From: Treponema sp. | GTDB taxonomy: Bacteria; Spirochaetota; Spirochaetia; Treponematales; Treponemataceae | Direction of reading: 5' to 3' | NCBI GenBank assembly: GCA_016290335.1 | Contig: JAEETM010000029.1 | Location: 1-40,773, forward strand | DNA: 40,773 nt | Shown here: positions 17,255 to 24,908 of the stretch, piece by piece | Layout: each line of letters starts with the position of its first letter | How positions within the stretch are numbered: position 1 is the stretch's first letter | Notes under the pieces: model-generated | The model's input: the letters and a program-made list of their open reading frames with translations, nothing else | The model's database searches: none | Told to the model about the DNA's origin: nothing | Program-made: the position numbers and the translations under genes

Positions 17255-18121
17255 ATGTCTGATATTTTGTTAAATGATATTTTACAAATGGACAAAGAAG
17301 AATTAAAAAATGTAAGGATACGACTTAATCTTTCTAACAATTCTTGGAATGCAATCCAGTATTATCATGAAAATAAAGAGAAATTACTTATTGGAAATTT
17401 TCATAATAGTGCTGATAGAATTGATGAGAATGGAAAAAAGATAAAAGGAAAAATATGGTTTGATGAAGGACAAATTGTTATAGGACTAGCTCAAATCAAT
17501 GATGATGATTGGTTGCTAATTGATATTTCGACAATTACAAAAAACTATCATAAAAAATGGGATGGAAAATCTGAATCAAAAATAAATACATTTTATGAAC
17601 ATGAAAAAATAAAAAAATATGAAAAATATTTTGGTCGGGTTAGAGTTAGTTTTCATAAAAATAATCAATATGTAACATTAAAAGGAAATAAAATTGATAA
17701 TTTTAAGCTTGTAGAAATACTTTCGGATAATTTTGATAATGATATTTTTCCTGGATATGATCAAGTTAATTTAAGTTGGAAAGAATTAAATCAAGTAATA
17801 AACAAAGATTCCTGGAAAACAGCTTTACAAAATCAAAAGGGTGTTTACCTTATTACAGATGTTCTAACCGGAAAACGATATGTTGGTTCTGCATATGGTA
17901 AAGATATGATTTATAGCAGATGGCAAGATTATTTAAAGACAGGACATGGTGATAATAAAGATTTAGAGCAATTAGACTTTGATTATATAAAAAAGAACTT
18001 CAGATATTCAATCTTGGAGATATTCAAATCTACAACATTAGATGCAACTATTATAAAAAGAGAACATTGGTGGATGGATTTATTGCTAACTCGTGATAAG
18101 AAGTTTGGGTACAATAATTAA
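17255..18121 (+). CDS. Stand-alone GIY-YIG nuclease-domain protein
   Basis: 288 residues. Residues ~195-280 form a GIY-YIG domain: GVYLITDVLTGKRYVGSAYG, in which GVY and YVG are the two name motifs, followed by SRWQDYLK with the conserved Arg and KREHWWMDLL with the catalytic Glu. The first 190 residues are Lys/Asn/Ile-rich and of unknown fold, probably for target binding. The gene is visibly more A+T-rich than the upstream operon and uses AAA, AAT and ATA codons heavily, suggesting later acquisition. It carries its own extended -10 promoter. Roles for such proteins range from homing or restriction to repair; none can be chosen from sequence. Confidence 0.8.
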   Translation: MSDILLNDILQMDKEELKNVRIRLNLSNNSWNAIQYYHENKEKLLIGNFHNSADRIDENGKKIKGKIWFDEGQIVIGLAQINDDDWLLIDISTITKNYHKKWDGKSESKINTFYEHEKIKKYEKYFGRVRVSFHKNNQYVTLKGNKIDNFKLVEILSDNFDNDIFPGYDQVNLSWKELNQVINKDSWKTALQNQKGVYLITDVLTGKRYVGSAYGKDMIYSRWQDYLKTGHGDNKDLEQLDFDYIKKNFRYSILEIFKSTTLDATIIKREHWWMDLLLTRDKKFGYNN

Positions 18122-18164
18122 TATTGCTTTTATAACAACATAAAAATCAGGAAAGAATAAAGTA

Positions 18165-19304
18165 ATGAATAAAACAAAGAAAACTACATGTACATATTCT
18201 GAATTTATAAGCCTCATAACTGAAATCGAAGAAGACTCTTTTTTTGAAATAACTGGTCCATTTGAAGCGCTGTCAGATGAACAGTTGGCTATCTTGAATC
18301 TACCTGAAGAGAAACTGCAAGTTTATTATGATTCGGATAAAAGTAGTTTAGATCAGATTGCTTTGCTTCTTTCCGGAGTACCTGAAGGAATTAAGGTTGA
18401 ACTTAATTTACAGAATTTAGAAAGTCAGGTTTCTGTTATTTTTGCTTTTTATAATATAAATGCATTAAAAGGAATTATTATCCCAAAAACAATTAAACGT
18501 ATCTGGGCTGGTTCATTTTGTGATTGCAAGAATCTTGAGTATGTGGTAATCCCAAAAGGCCAATGTAAGTTAATTAGCGAAGGAGCATTTAAAAGATGTA
18601 TGCATCTTAATCTTCTGAAAATTGAATGTGAGCTTGAAAAAGCGGAAGCAAATATTTTTAAAGACTGTAGAACAAAAATTACTGTTGATTATCAAGACAA
18701 AGAAAAAGATGCAAATTATTATCATCTATATCCAAACGAATTTGATTACAAGTCTTTTTGCATTGAAACGCCACGCCTCATTTTAAAACCACTTACAGAA
18801 ATGGATTATGAAAGTACTGCGCAATATTTATTTGATCCACGAAATTTGGAATTTGAAGAAATATCCGATCTAGATGAAGAAACTCGTTTAGCAAAAAGAT
18901 TGCAAACAGCAGAAAGCCATTGGTCAAATCCTGATTTTACATATTGTGATTTTCAAATTTGTATAAAAGAAAATGGTGAAAATATAGGTCATATCCCATT
19001 ATATGATTTTGTCCCTGAAAATGACGACGATGACGCTTTAGTAGAACAAGAAGGTTATATGATTGGTTGGACACTCGCCTTTGAATATCATAATAAAGGA
19101 TATACTACGGAAGCTGCCAGAGCAGTAGTTGATTGGGCAAAAAGTTTTCTTAAGGTAAAACGAATCTGGGCTTATGCAGTAAAAGAAAACAAAGCCAGTA
19201 TCCATGTAATGGAAAAACTAGGAATGAAATTTGAAAAAGAATTTTCTGTTGTAGAGAAGGATGGACAGAAAAGAGTCAAAGTTATATATGCCTTGAATTT
19301 ATAA
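18165..19304 (+). CDS. Leucine-rich-repeat / GNAT acetyltransferase fusion
   Basis: 379 residues in two parts. Residues ~85-155 carry BspA-like leucine-rich repeats (LKGIIIPKTIKRIWAGSFCD, then LEYVVIPKG and ISEGAFKRCMHLNLLKI). Residues ~200-379 are a RimJ/RimL-type GNAT domain: FCIETPRLILKPLTEMDYES, the acetyl-CoA loop region GWTLAFEYHNKGYTTEAARA, and KASIHVMEKLGMKFEKEF. There is no signal peptide, so the LRR part would act inside the cell, perhaps to bind the protein substrate being acetylated. The pairing is uncommon. AGGAAAG lies upstream of the ATG. It follows the GIY-YIG gene by 43 nt and may be co-transcribed. Confidence 0.78.
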   Translation: MNKTKKTTCTYSEFISLITEIEEDSFFEITGPFEALSDEQLAILNLPEEKLQVYYDSDKSSLDQIALLLSGVPEGIKVELNLQNLESQVSVIFAFYNINALKGIIIPKTIKRIWAGSFCDCKNLEYVVIPKGQCKLISEGAFKRCMHLNLLKIECELEKAEANIFKDCRTKITVDYQDKEKDANYYHLYPNEFDYKSFCIETPRLILKPLTEMDYESTAQYLFDPRNLEFEEISDLDEETRLAKRLQTAESHWSNPDFTYCDFQICIKENGENIGHIPLYDFVPENDDDDALVEQEGYMIGWTLAFEYHNKGYTTEAARAVVDWAKSFLKVKRIWAYAVKENKASIHVMEKLGMKFEKEFSVVEKDGQKRVKVIYALNL

Positions 19305-19309
19305 TTAAT

Positions 19310-19873
19310 TTATTCCTTCCCCAAAAACTTTCTAATCCCATCCGCCTTATCTGATTTTTTAAATCTCACGACGCAACCTTTGTCATTAATAACAATGTCT
19401 GGGTAGTCTTTTACTTTCTCTTTGAAGGCTTTTTCTTCACCTCCGCTGCATACTCTTTCAACAAGTTCTTCCTGGGAAAAACGATGGGTTTCTTTGTTGG
19501 ATGTAAAAAAATGGTAGCCAACTTTGCGGCCTTTGTAAAATCCTTCATCTAAAACGTAGGAAGAATAAACGCCTGTGATGCGGATGTCTGGAGTCATGAT
19601 GTAAATTGATTCTAGGTCTTCTTTGACTGGCGGGCAGTAGATTATCTGGATTGAGCCGTTGATTGCGATATGGTCGATGCGATGCAGTAAGTCAGCTTCT
19701 TCGATTTTGTGAGTAATGTAATCTTCATCAGTTATGATAAAGAAAGAGCGACCCCAGTCAAACTCTGGCGCATCATAAGGAGTATCAAAAGCCTTGTATT
19801 TGCCATGCTCCAATAAATCTTCGCTTTCAATAATTTTGTAAAATCTAAAATTGATTGAATTTGAATTTATCAT
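19310..19873 (-). CDS. Conserved-looking protein of unknown function
   Basis: 187 residues from the ATG at 19873, chosen because AGGAGG lies 7 nt upstream; the open frame extends further to 19912 without a good ribosome site. Soluble, acidic and rich in aromatic residues (FDWGRSFFIITDEDYITHKI). The C-terminus is Lys-rich with an apparent globular tail. I do not recognise the family. It follows the gene at 19902-20525 by 28 nt in the same direction, so the two are probably one operon, and is convergent with the LRR-GNAT gene (5 nt between ends). Confidence 0.6.
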   Translation of the reverse strand: MINSNSINFRFYKIIESEDLLEHGKYKAFDTPYDAPEFDWGRSFFIITDEDYITHKIEEADLLHRIDHIAINGSIQIIYCPPVKEDLESIYIMTPDIRITGVYSSYVLDEGFYKGRKVGYHFFTSNKETHRFSQEELVERVCSGGEEKAFKEKVKDYPDIVINDKGCVVRFKKSDKADGIRKFLGKE

Positions 19874-19901
19874 ATTATTCCTCCTCTCTAAAATTATTTT
19901 A

Positions 19902-20525
19902 TTAGCATGCAATCTGCTTTGCTAAATTAAAGCAGTCATTGATATCTTCCTGGAGATTAAAAAACTGGCTGAGGTAGAGGTGCATCTCGGGTTTTGTTTC
20001 AACTTTTTTGAAGGCTTGTTCTGCCTGCTTTTTGAGCTGGTCAAAAGTGTCGGTTCTATTTGAATTAATAAGGGACATATCAACTTCTCCTACCCGAACG
20101 TAAATATCACGTTTATTAAGAATTGAGAAATCAAAATTAAAATCAAACTCTTTGCTACAGAAAGGGCCTTCAAAAACGTCTTTAAATTTTGAGATTTTAT
20201 AAAGGTCTATAGCAAGGCTCAGAAGCATACACTTTTTGTTATAGGGCAGGAATGTATAAATGCGATTTCGGAAACCTGCAAAATGTGTATCTGTAACAAC
20301 CAGCACACCTGTCCTGCGAAGCTTATGGGCAAGCTTTCTTGTGACACTTCGCATTACGTGGTAAAGCTTTGAAAGGGAAAGATTGGTGGATTTCATAAAA
20401 CGCTTATACTCTGGAAGGAAGACATCGTTAAGCGTAAGGAACTTTTCGACAATGCTATAAAGCATAAGTTTCGAATAGGCATCTGTTCTGTTTGATGTAG
20501 TTTTCTTGTTCATAATAAATTTCAT
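19902..20525 (-). CDS. Unrecognised cytoplasmic protein, first gene of a two-gene operon
   Basis: 207 residues from the ATG at 20525, which has AAGGAG 6 nt upstream; the frame is open to 20633 but that extension has no ribosome site. The protein is basic in the middle (MRSVTRKLAHKLRRTGVLVV) and contains no signal peptide or membrane segment. KSTNLSLSKLYHVMRSVTRK could be a helix-turn-helix, but this is a guess. It is transcribed divergently from the FliM-like pseudogene with 168 nt between. Confidence 0.55.
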   Translation of the reverse strand: MKFIMNKKTTSNRTDAYSKLMLYSIVEKFLTLNDVFLPEYKRFMKSTNLSLSKLYHVMRSVTRKLAHKLRRTGVLVVTDTHFAGFRNRIYTFLPYNKKCMLLSLAIDLYKISKFKDVFEGPFCSKEFDFNFDFSILNKRDIYVRVGEVDMSLINSNRTDTFDQLKKQAEQAFKKVETKPEMHLYLSQFFNLQEDINDCFNLAKQIAC

Positions 20526-20637
20526 AATACACTCCTTATTTTTTTTATAAATTTCACATATAGAATATACCGGGTACGGAACAAAAAATTCAAAAAGTCC
20601 TGAAAATAATAATTTCTCAAAAAAAACATTCATTTTT

Positions 20638-20667
20638 TTGACGATTAGTTTTTTCGCTCTATATTAT
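20638..20667 (+). promoter_or_regulatory. Promoter of the FliM-like gene
   Basis: TTGACG at 20638-20643, an 18-nt spacer, then TATTAT at 20662-20667, followed by GGAGG at 20683-20687 and the ATG at 20694. Expression signals are intact although the gene is frameshifted. Confidence 0.6.
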
Positions 20668-20693
20668 TGGACTGAAAATAATGGAGGAAAATT

Positions 20694-21697
20694 ATGAGTA
20701 AGAAATTAAGTCAGGATGAGATTTCTCAACTTTTAGATTCTATTGCAGCTGGCGATAATGAGTCTTTGGTACCTTTACCAGATACGCCGTTAACAAGAAT
20801 GAGTATGAAAATAAAACCCTTTGATTTTAAACATCCTGATAAGTTTTTATCCAATCAATTAAGCGGGCTTTCAAATGCATTTGAAAACTCTATCAGAAAA
20901 TTTCAACTTTTCTTGAAGGAATACTTGGGCAAGCTAAAGAAGAAAAACAGAAGCTTAATGGGCTTGAAGCAAGAATATTTATGGGGTACATTTTCAAGCC
21001 ATTTGCGAAAATCCTTTATTCTCATTTTTCAAAGCTGGCAGAAAAAACTCTTCCAGTTTTTTCAAATCAAAAATGCTATAGCAATTATTGTTCTGATGAT
21101 TCTCCAATTCAATACGATGATATGGGTGTTGTTGCCACTTTTTTTATTAAGACAGGGCAAACTGAAGGCAACATCAATTTATTTTTAAGTGCAGATTGTC
21201 TTTATTCTCTAAATAAAACCTCGTTCTATAAAATTGTAAATGAAGTAAGTTTTGTTCCACTTGCACACCCAACACCAAATACCCTTGTAGAAATTGGCCG
21301 TTTACATCTTAATGATGGGGAAAGCTTAAAAGAAAACTTTATTTACGAAACAAATAAGATTTTAGGAGAAGATTTCTCCATCTACAAAAACGGAAAATAT
21401 GCAGCACAATCAGAACCCTTAACTATGGATATTGATCGCAAGACTATAAGGTTAATAACAGATATCCCCATCCCCAAAGAAAAGAAATCTGATAATTTCT
21501 TAAATACCCAGGTTATTTTCGGGAGCTGCACAACTGATGAACACTTCGATTTTTCAGAAGGCGGCATTATTCCATTAGATGAAAATATTATAGAACCAGT
21601 CAAAATTATAAAAAACAATAAAGTTATTGGCCTTGGTGAAATAGTAATTCTTGATGAGATTTTTTGTGTTAAAGTAACAAAAAGCTTTAATCTATAA
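20694..21697 (+). pseudogene. FliM-family flagellar switch paralogue with a frameshift
   Basis: Two overlapping frames join to one FliM-like protein. The first frame starts KKLSQDEISQLLDSIAAGD, the FliM CheY-P-binding N-terminus, then KIKPFDFKHPDKF, the FliM DFKRPDKF motif. Near 20900-20905 the homologous reading moves to the -1 frame and continues FLEGILGQAKEEKQ through to a FliN/SpoA C-terminal domain (GGIIPLDENIIEP, then GLGEIVILDEIFCVKVT). Adding one T in the TTT at about 20901-20903 gives ~334 residues, the usual FliM length. The middle domain is far from ordinary spirochaete FliM, so this is a divergent paralogue, not the main switch gene. Sequencing error or programmed frameshifting cannot be excluded. 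It overlaps the convergent gene end by 11 nt. Confidence 0.75.
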
Positions 21698-23402
21698 ACC
21701 CAAAAGCGGTAAGATAAACCATAGTACCAAAGAATAACAGTATTCCCCAGTAAATAAAGCAGTAAGGCTTATTAGTGAACAGCATTTTGAAAATTATAGT
21801 TATAATATCCTTTAAGGAAAAACGATCTGAATCTTTACGCGGTAAATAGGCATCTTTCAATTCCTGAAACAGCTCGTTTATTTCGTAATGCCTTTCTTTA
21901 TAACGCTTTTTCTTGCCGTTTTCATCTATTATGTATATCCACGGATTGTCATATAAACCCATTCGTCCGTATTTTACAACAAACACAGGGGTAAGCGGAA
22001 CCGAAAGACAGAACCATACCGCCGAGCCACCAAGGTTTATTTGCTTAAACTTAAAGCCGTTTATAATCAATGCAAAAATTACAGGCAGGAAAATAACGGC
22101 TATTGCAATGGCAAACATGCGTATTAACCTGAAAAAGGTAGTAAACTTAAGCGCTACATGCTCTTCCCTGCCATTAATCTTCATAAAGAACATTGGCTTG
22201 GTTTCCGGCCGTTTAAGCTCTTTTTCTGACTGCACAAGCTTTTTACCCTGCCTGATGTAAGGTCCGCCCTTTGAAGTAAAGATTCTGCGCCTGCTCTGGA
22301 CACGGAACCATTTTTGTTTTGTGTCTGCATAAGCGGTAAGCATTACGATTAAGAAGAAGCCTCCAAAGATCAGTGCAACTTCAGTAATTAAACCTTTTTC
22401 CGCACCAAAAAACTTCATTCCCAGAGTGATTAGTGCCGTCATCATAACGGTAGAACCAATTGCCTTGAACCACCACGGAAGAATGTAATAGTGTGATTCT
22501 TTAATTGCGCGCACACTAACCTTTCCGGTCTGACCGTTGACCGCCGCCATATAGTTTCCAAACGAAATATAATAAACAGGAAGCAGAACAGGCATACGGA
22601 CTAAATCGCCGGAAGCAATTCCTATATCAACTGCTTTTGCTTCAAAGGTTTTCTGCACAACAGGCTTGTAGCTTTCCGTAACTTCAGCATTTATTCGGGA
22701 CTTCAATTCATCGCCTGTAATATCACTAGTCTTAACCTGATGCCCCGCAACATAAGCAAAATCAAACTCAGTAAGCTCTTCCAGATTATACGGCTCCATT
22801 CCGTCCAGCAGAAGATTATCCAGATTTTTAGAACAGTTTACAAAGATTTCATCAACAAAGCCTTCGCAGTTGTAAATATTGCCGCCATCAATTCGTTCTG
22901 CATAACAGTAAACAGGACCTTTTACAAGCTCGTAAGGAAGATAACAGCCCGTAATGTTTTCCGCCTGTACCTTAAGCGCCTTTGCTTCGTCTTTAAGATG
23001 ATTTTTACTGCACCATTCGAGCAGAAGTGTTTTTGCTTCATCCTTAGTAATTGAAAACGGAATTATAAGCTCTGGTATATTTTTAAGCTTAACAAACTCT
23101 TCACGCACAAGCTCTCTTCCGCAGAAAGCACAATGTGCAATTGCATCGCCTTTATCAAAAATAACTTCGGCACCACAGCCGGTACAGACAGCCTTCTGCA
23201 GTTCAAACTTAGAAAGCGATTCGTGCATCTTCTGCTTTTGGATGGAACGGAAGCCCTGATGTGCCTGGATTGCTTCACTAATTCCAACCTTACTGCCGCA
23301 ATACTGGCATTTATAGTAATGAGATTTTATTTCGTATTTTGCAGGACCACCACAGGAGTGACAGTGAATGTCATACAGCTTTGATTTGTTTTTCTGTTCC
23401 AT
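21687..23402 (-). CDS. Zinc-ribbon multi-pass membrane protein
   Basis: About 571 residues from the ATG at 23402 (a TTG at 23417, touching the MATE stop codon, is the alternative). The N-terminus has two zinc ribbons: CHSCGG with KCQYCGS, and CTGCGAE with HCAFCGRE. A soluble region of ~200 residues follows, then five or so hydrophobic segments (for example STVMMTALITLGMKFF, ALIFGGFFLIVMLTAYA and YWGILLFFGTMVYLTAFG). This resembles the TFIIB-type zinc-ribbon membrane proteins of gut bacteria, often mislabelled as PriA-like, with no established function. It lies directly downstream of the MATE gene and is probably co-transcribed. Confidence 0.7.
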   Translation of the reverse strand: MEQKNKSKLYDIHCHSCGGPAKYEIKSHYYKCQYCGSKVGISEAIQAHQGFRSIQKQKMHESLSKFELQKAVCTGCGAEVIFDKGDAIAHCAFCGRELVREEFVKLKNIPELIIPFSITKDEAKTLLLEWCSKNHLKDEAKALKVQAENITGCYLPYELVKGPVYCYAERIDGGNIYNCEGFVDEIFVNCSKNLDNLLLDGMEPYNLEELTEFDFAYVAGHQVKTSDITGDELKSRINAEVTESYKPVVQKTFEAKAVDIGIASGDLVRMPVLLPVYYISFGNYMAAVNGQTGKVSVRAIKESHYYILPWWFKAIGSTVMMTALITLGMKFFGAEKGLITEVALIFGGFFLIVMLTAYADTKQKWFRVQSRRRIFTSKGGPYIRQGKKLVQSEKELKRPETKPMFFMKINGREEHVALKFTTFFRLIRMFAIAIAVIFLPVIFALIINGFKFKQINLGGSAVWFCLSVPLTPVFVVKYGRMGLYDNPWIYIIDENGKKKRYKERHYEINELFQELKDAYLPRKDSDRFSLKDIITIIFKMLFTNKPYCFIYWGILLFFGTMVYLTAFGFID

Positions 23403-23417
23403 ATTTTTCAGTCCCAA

Positions 23418-24749
23418 CTAAAACTTTATCTTTGAGAATCTTATAAAATTGATTACGGCACGTGAAGCTTCATCAACAAGAACGGCAATGAATACACCAA
23501 GTATTCCAAGCTTGAAAACAAAAACAAAAAGGCTTGCAAGACCAACAACGCCAACGGTTCCAAGCACCTGAGTGAACAGCATCCATTTTGTGTCACCGTA
23601 ACCGCGGATTCCGCTACCTATAACAATGTTGCCGGATTTACCAAACAGGTTTGCCGCAACAAGAATTATAAAAATCACCGACATTTCTATAACTTCTTTG
23701 TCTGTTGTAAAAAGACTCAAAGTAAAGCGCGGGAAGATTGAAACAAAAATGAGCGCAAACGCTGCAACAAGGAATGACCACTTTATGGAAGTTTTTACAA
23801 CATCACGGTAAAGCTTGTTGTCTTTTGCACCTGTAGCCTCGCCCGTGAGCGTAAGGGTTCCGCTTCCGATGGCACCAATAACAACAACAAAAATAATTTC
23901 TACCGTAAATACCATTGAATAGATTCCGGCAGCAACTTCGTTGATTGTGTTCAGGATTCTTATGATGCACAGGTTGCCCGCATTCCAGAGCAAATCTTCA
24001 AGGGCAGCGTTTACACCAAGCTTTACGGAACGGAAATACGGAGTGATTTTTGCCTGAAGGATTCTCTTTAATCCCGGACTTGTAAAAAAGTTTTTCTTCT
24101 TTTTAATAGTCACAAACAAAAGATAAACCGCACCAAGATATTCGGCAATTGTAGTACCAAGAGCGGCACCTGCAATTTCCATGCGCGGGAATCCGAGCTT
24201 ACCGAAAATTAAAACATAATCAAGGAAGATGTTTACAACTGTTCGTATAATTCCATACGCAACGAGCGGTTTTGTATAATTTGAAGTCTGGAACACAACA
24301 CTGTATGAAGCATACAGGCCCACAATCAAAAATACCGGCGAATAAATTCGTGTGTACTTTACGCAGAAATCCATTACGTTTTCCGAAACACCCATCAGCC
24401 TGAAAACAAGCGGACTTAAGAACATCCAGAAGAAAAACAGCAGGACTGGAATTACATTGTGGAACTTAATCATTGAAGCAGCGTAATCTTTTGCCTTTTC
24501 AATATCTTTTTCACCAACCGACTGGCTTATTAAAATTGAAGCACCCATCGAAAGTGAAAAAACAAAAGACATTGTAGTCCACACCGGAGCCGTTGCGTTA
24601 CCAACAGCACTCATATAAAGAATATTCATTCGTCCCAGAAAGATTCGGTCTATGAACATCTGGATCTGCGCAATCAAATTGCTCAGCATTATCGGGACAA
24701 AAATCTTAACCAGCTTATTTTTGTATTCGCTTTTAAAAATTGGTTTCAT
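23418..24749 (-). CDS. MATE-family efflux transporter
   Basis: 443 residues with twelve predicted helices in two MATE repeats. IFVPIMLSNLIAQIQMFIDR at the N-terminus and VGNATAPVWTTMSFVFSLSMGASILISQ are the family hallmarks, and the second half repeats them in weaker form. Such carriers export cationic drugs or metabolites using Na+ or H+ gradients. The start ATG at 24749 has GGAGAGG just upstream; a TTG twelve bases earlier is less likely. A TATAAT on the reverse strand at 24786-24791 is the probable -10. Confidence 0.9.
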   Translation of the reverse strand: MKPIFKSEYKNKLVKIFVPIMLSNLIAQIQMFIDRIFLGRMNILYMSAVGNATAPVWTTMSFVFSLSMGASILISQSVGEKDIEKAKDYAASMIKFHNVIPVLLFFFWMFLSPLVFRLMGVSENVMDFCVKYTRIYSPVFLIVGLYASYSVVFQTSNYTKPLVAYGIIRTVVNIFLDYVLIFGKLGFPRMEIAGAALGTTIAEYLGAVYLLFVTIKKKKNFFTSPGLKRILQAKITPYFRSVKLGVNAALEDLLWNAGNLCIIRILNTINEVAAGIYSMVFTVEIIFVVVIGAIGSGTLTLTGEATGAKDNKLYRDVVKTSIKWSFLVAAFALIFVSIFPRFTLSLFTTDKEVIEMSVIFIILVAANLFGKSGNIVIGSGIRGYGDTKWMLFTQVLGTVGVVGLASLFVFVFKLGILGVFIAVLVDEASRAVINFIRFSKIKF

Positions 24750-24785
24750 TTTCCTCTCCAAAAATAAAAAATCCCCGGGGCTCTT

Positions 24786-24791
24786 ATTATA
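24786..24791 (-). promoter_or_regulatory. Probable -10 box of the MATE / zinc-ribbon operon
   Basis: Reverse-strand TATAAT, 36 nt before the MATE ATG, with GGAGAGG in the leader. The -35 match is weak. Confidence 0.4.
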
Positions 24792-24876
24792 CCGAATAAC
24801 GGGGGCTTAACACTAGCATAACCGGTAAAACTTATTGTTTCCTACCATACTATAGTAGATTTTACCTAGGTTTTCC

Positions 24877-24904
24877 TTTACTTATGCACTTGTTATGGTA
24901 TAAT
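24877..24904 (+). promoter_or_regulatory. Extended -10 promoter abutting the HD-GYP start codon
   Basis: TGG plus TATAAT (24899-24904) is an extended -10, with TTTACT near 24877-24882 about 16 nt upstream. The annotated ATG at 24909 is 4 nt downstream of the -10, so transcription would start inside the start codon. Either translation begins at the ATG at 24924 or the mRNA is effectively leaderless. Confidence 0.5.
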
Positions 24905-24908
24905 TATT

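Noticed and set aside
20895..20910. Programmed -1 frameshift at A-AAA-TTT in the FliM-like gene
   Set aside because: The heptamer re-pairs poorly in the A site after slipping and no downstream stem-loop is evident; a lost T in the run is simpler.
24771..24780. TCCCCGGGGA palindrome as a terminator
   Set aside because: It has no loop and lies in the leader between the probable promoter and the start codon of the MATE gene.
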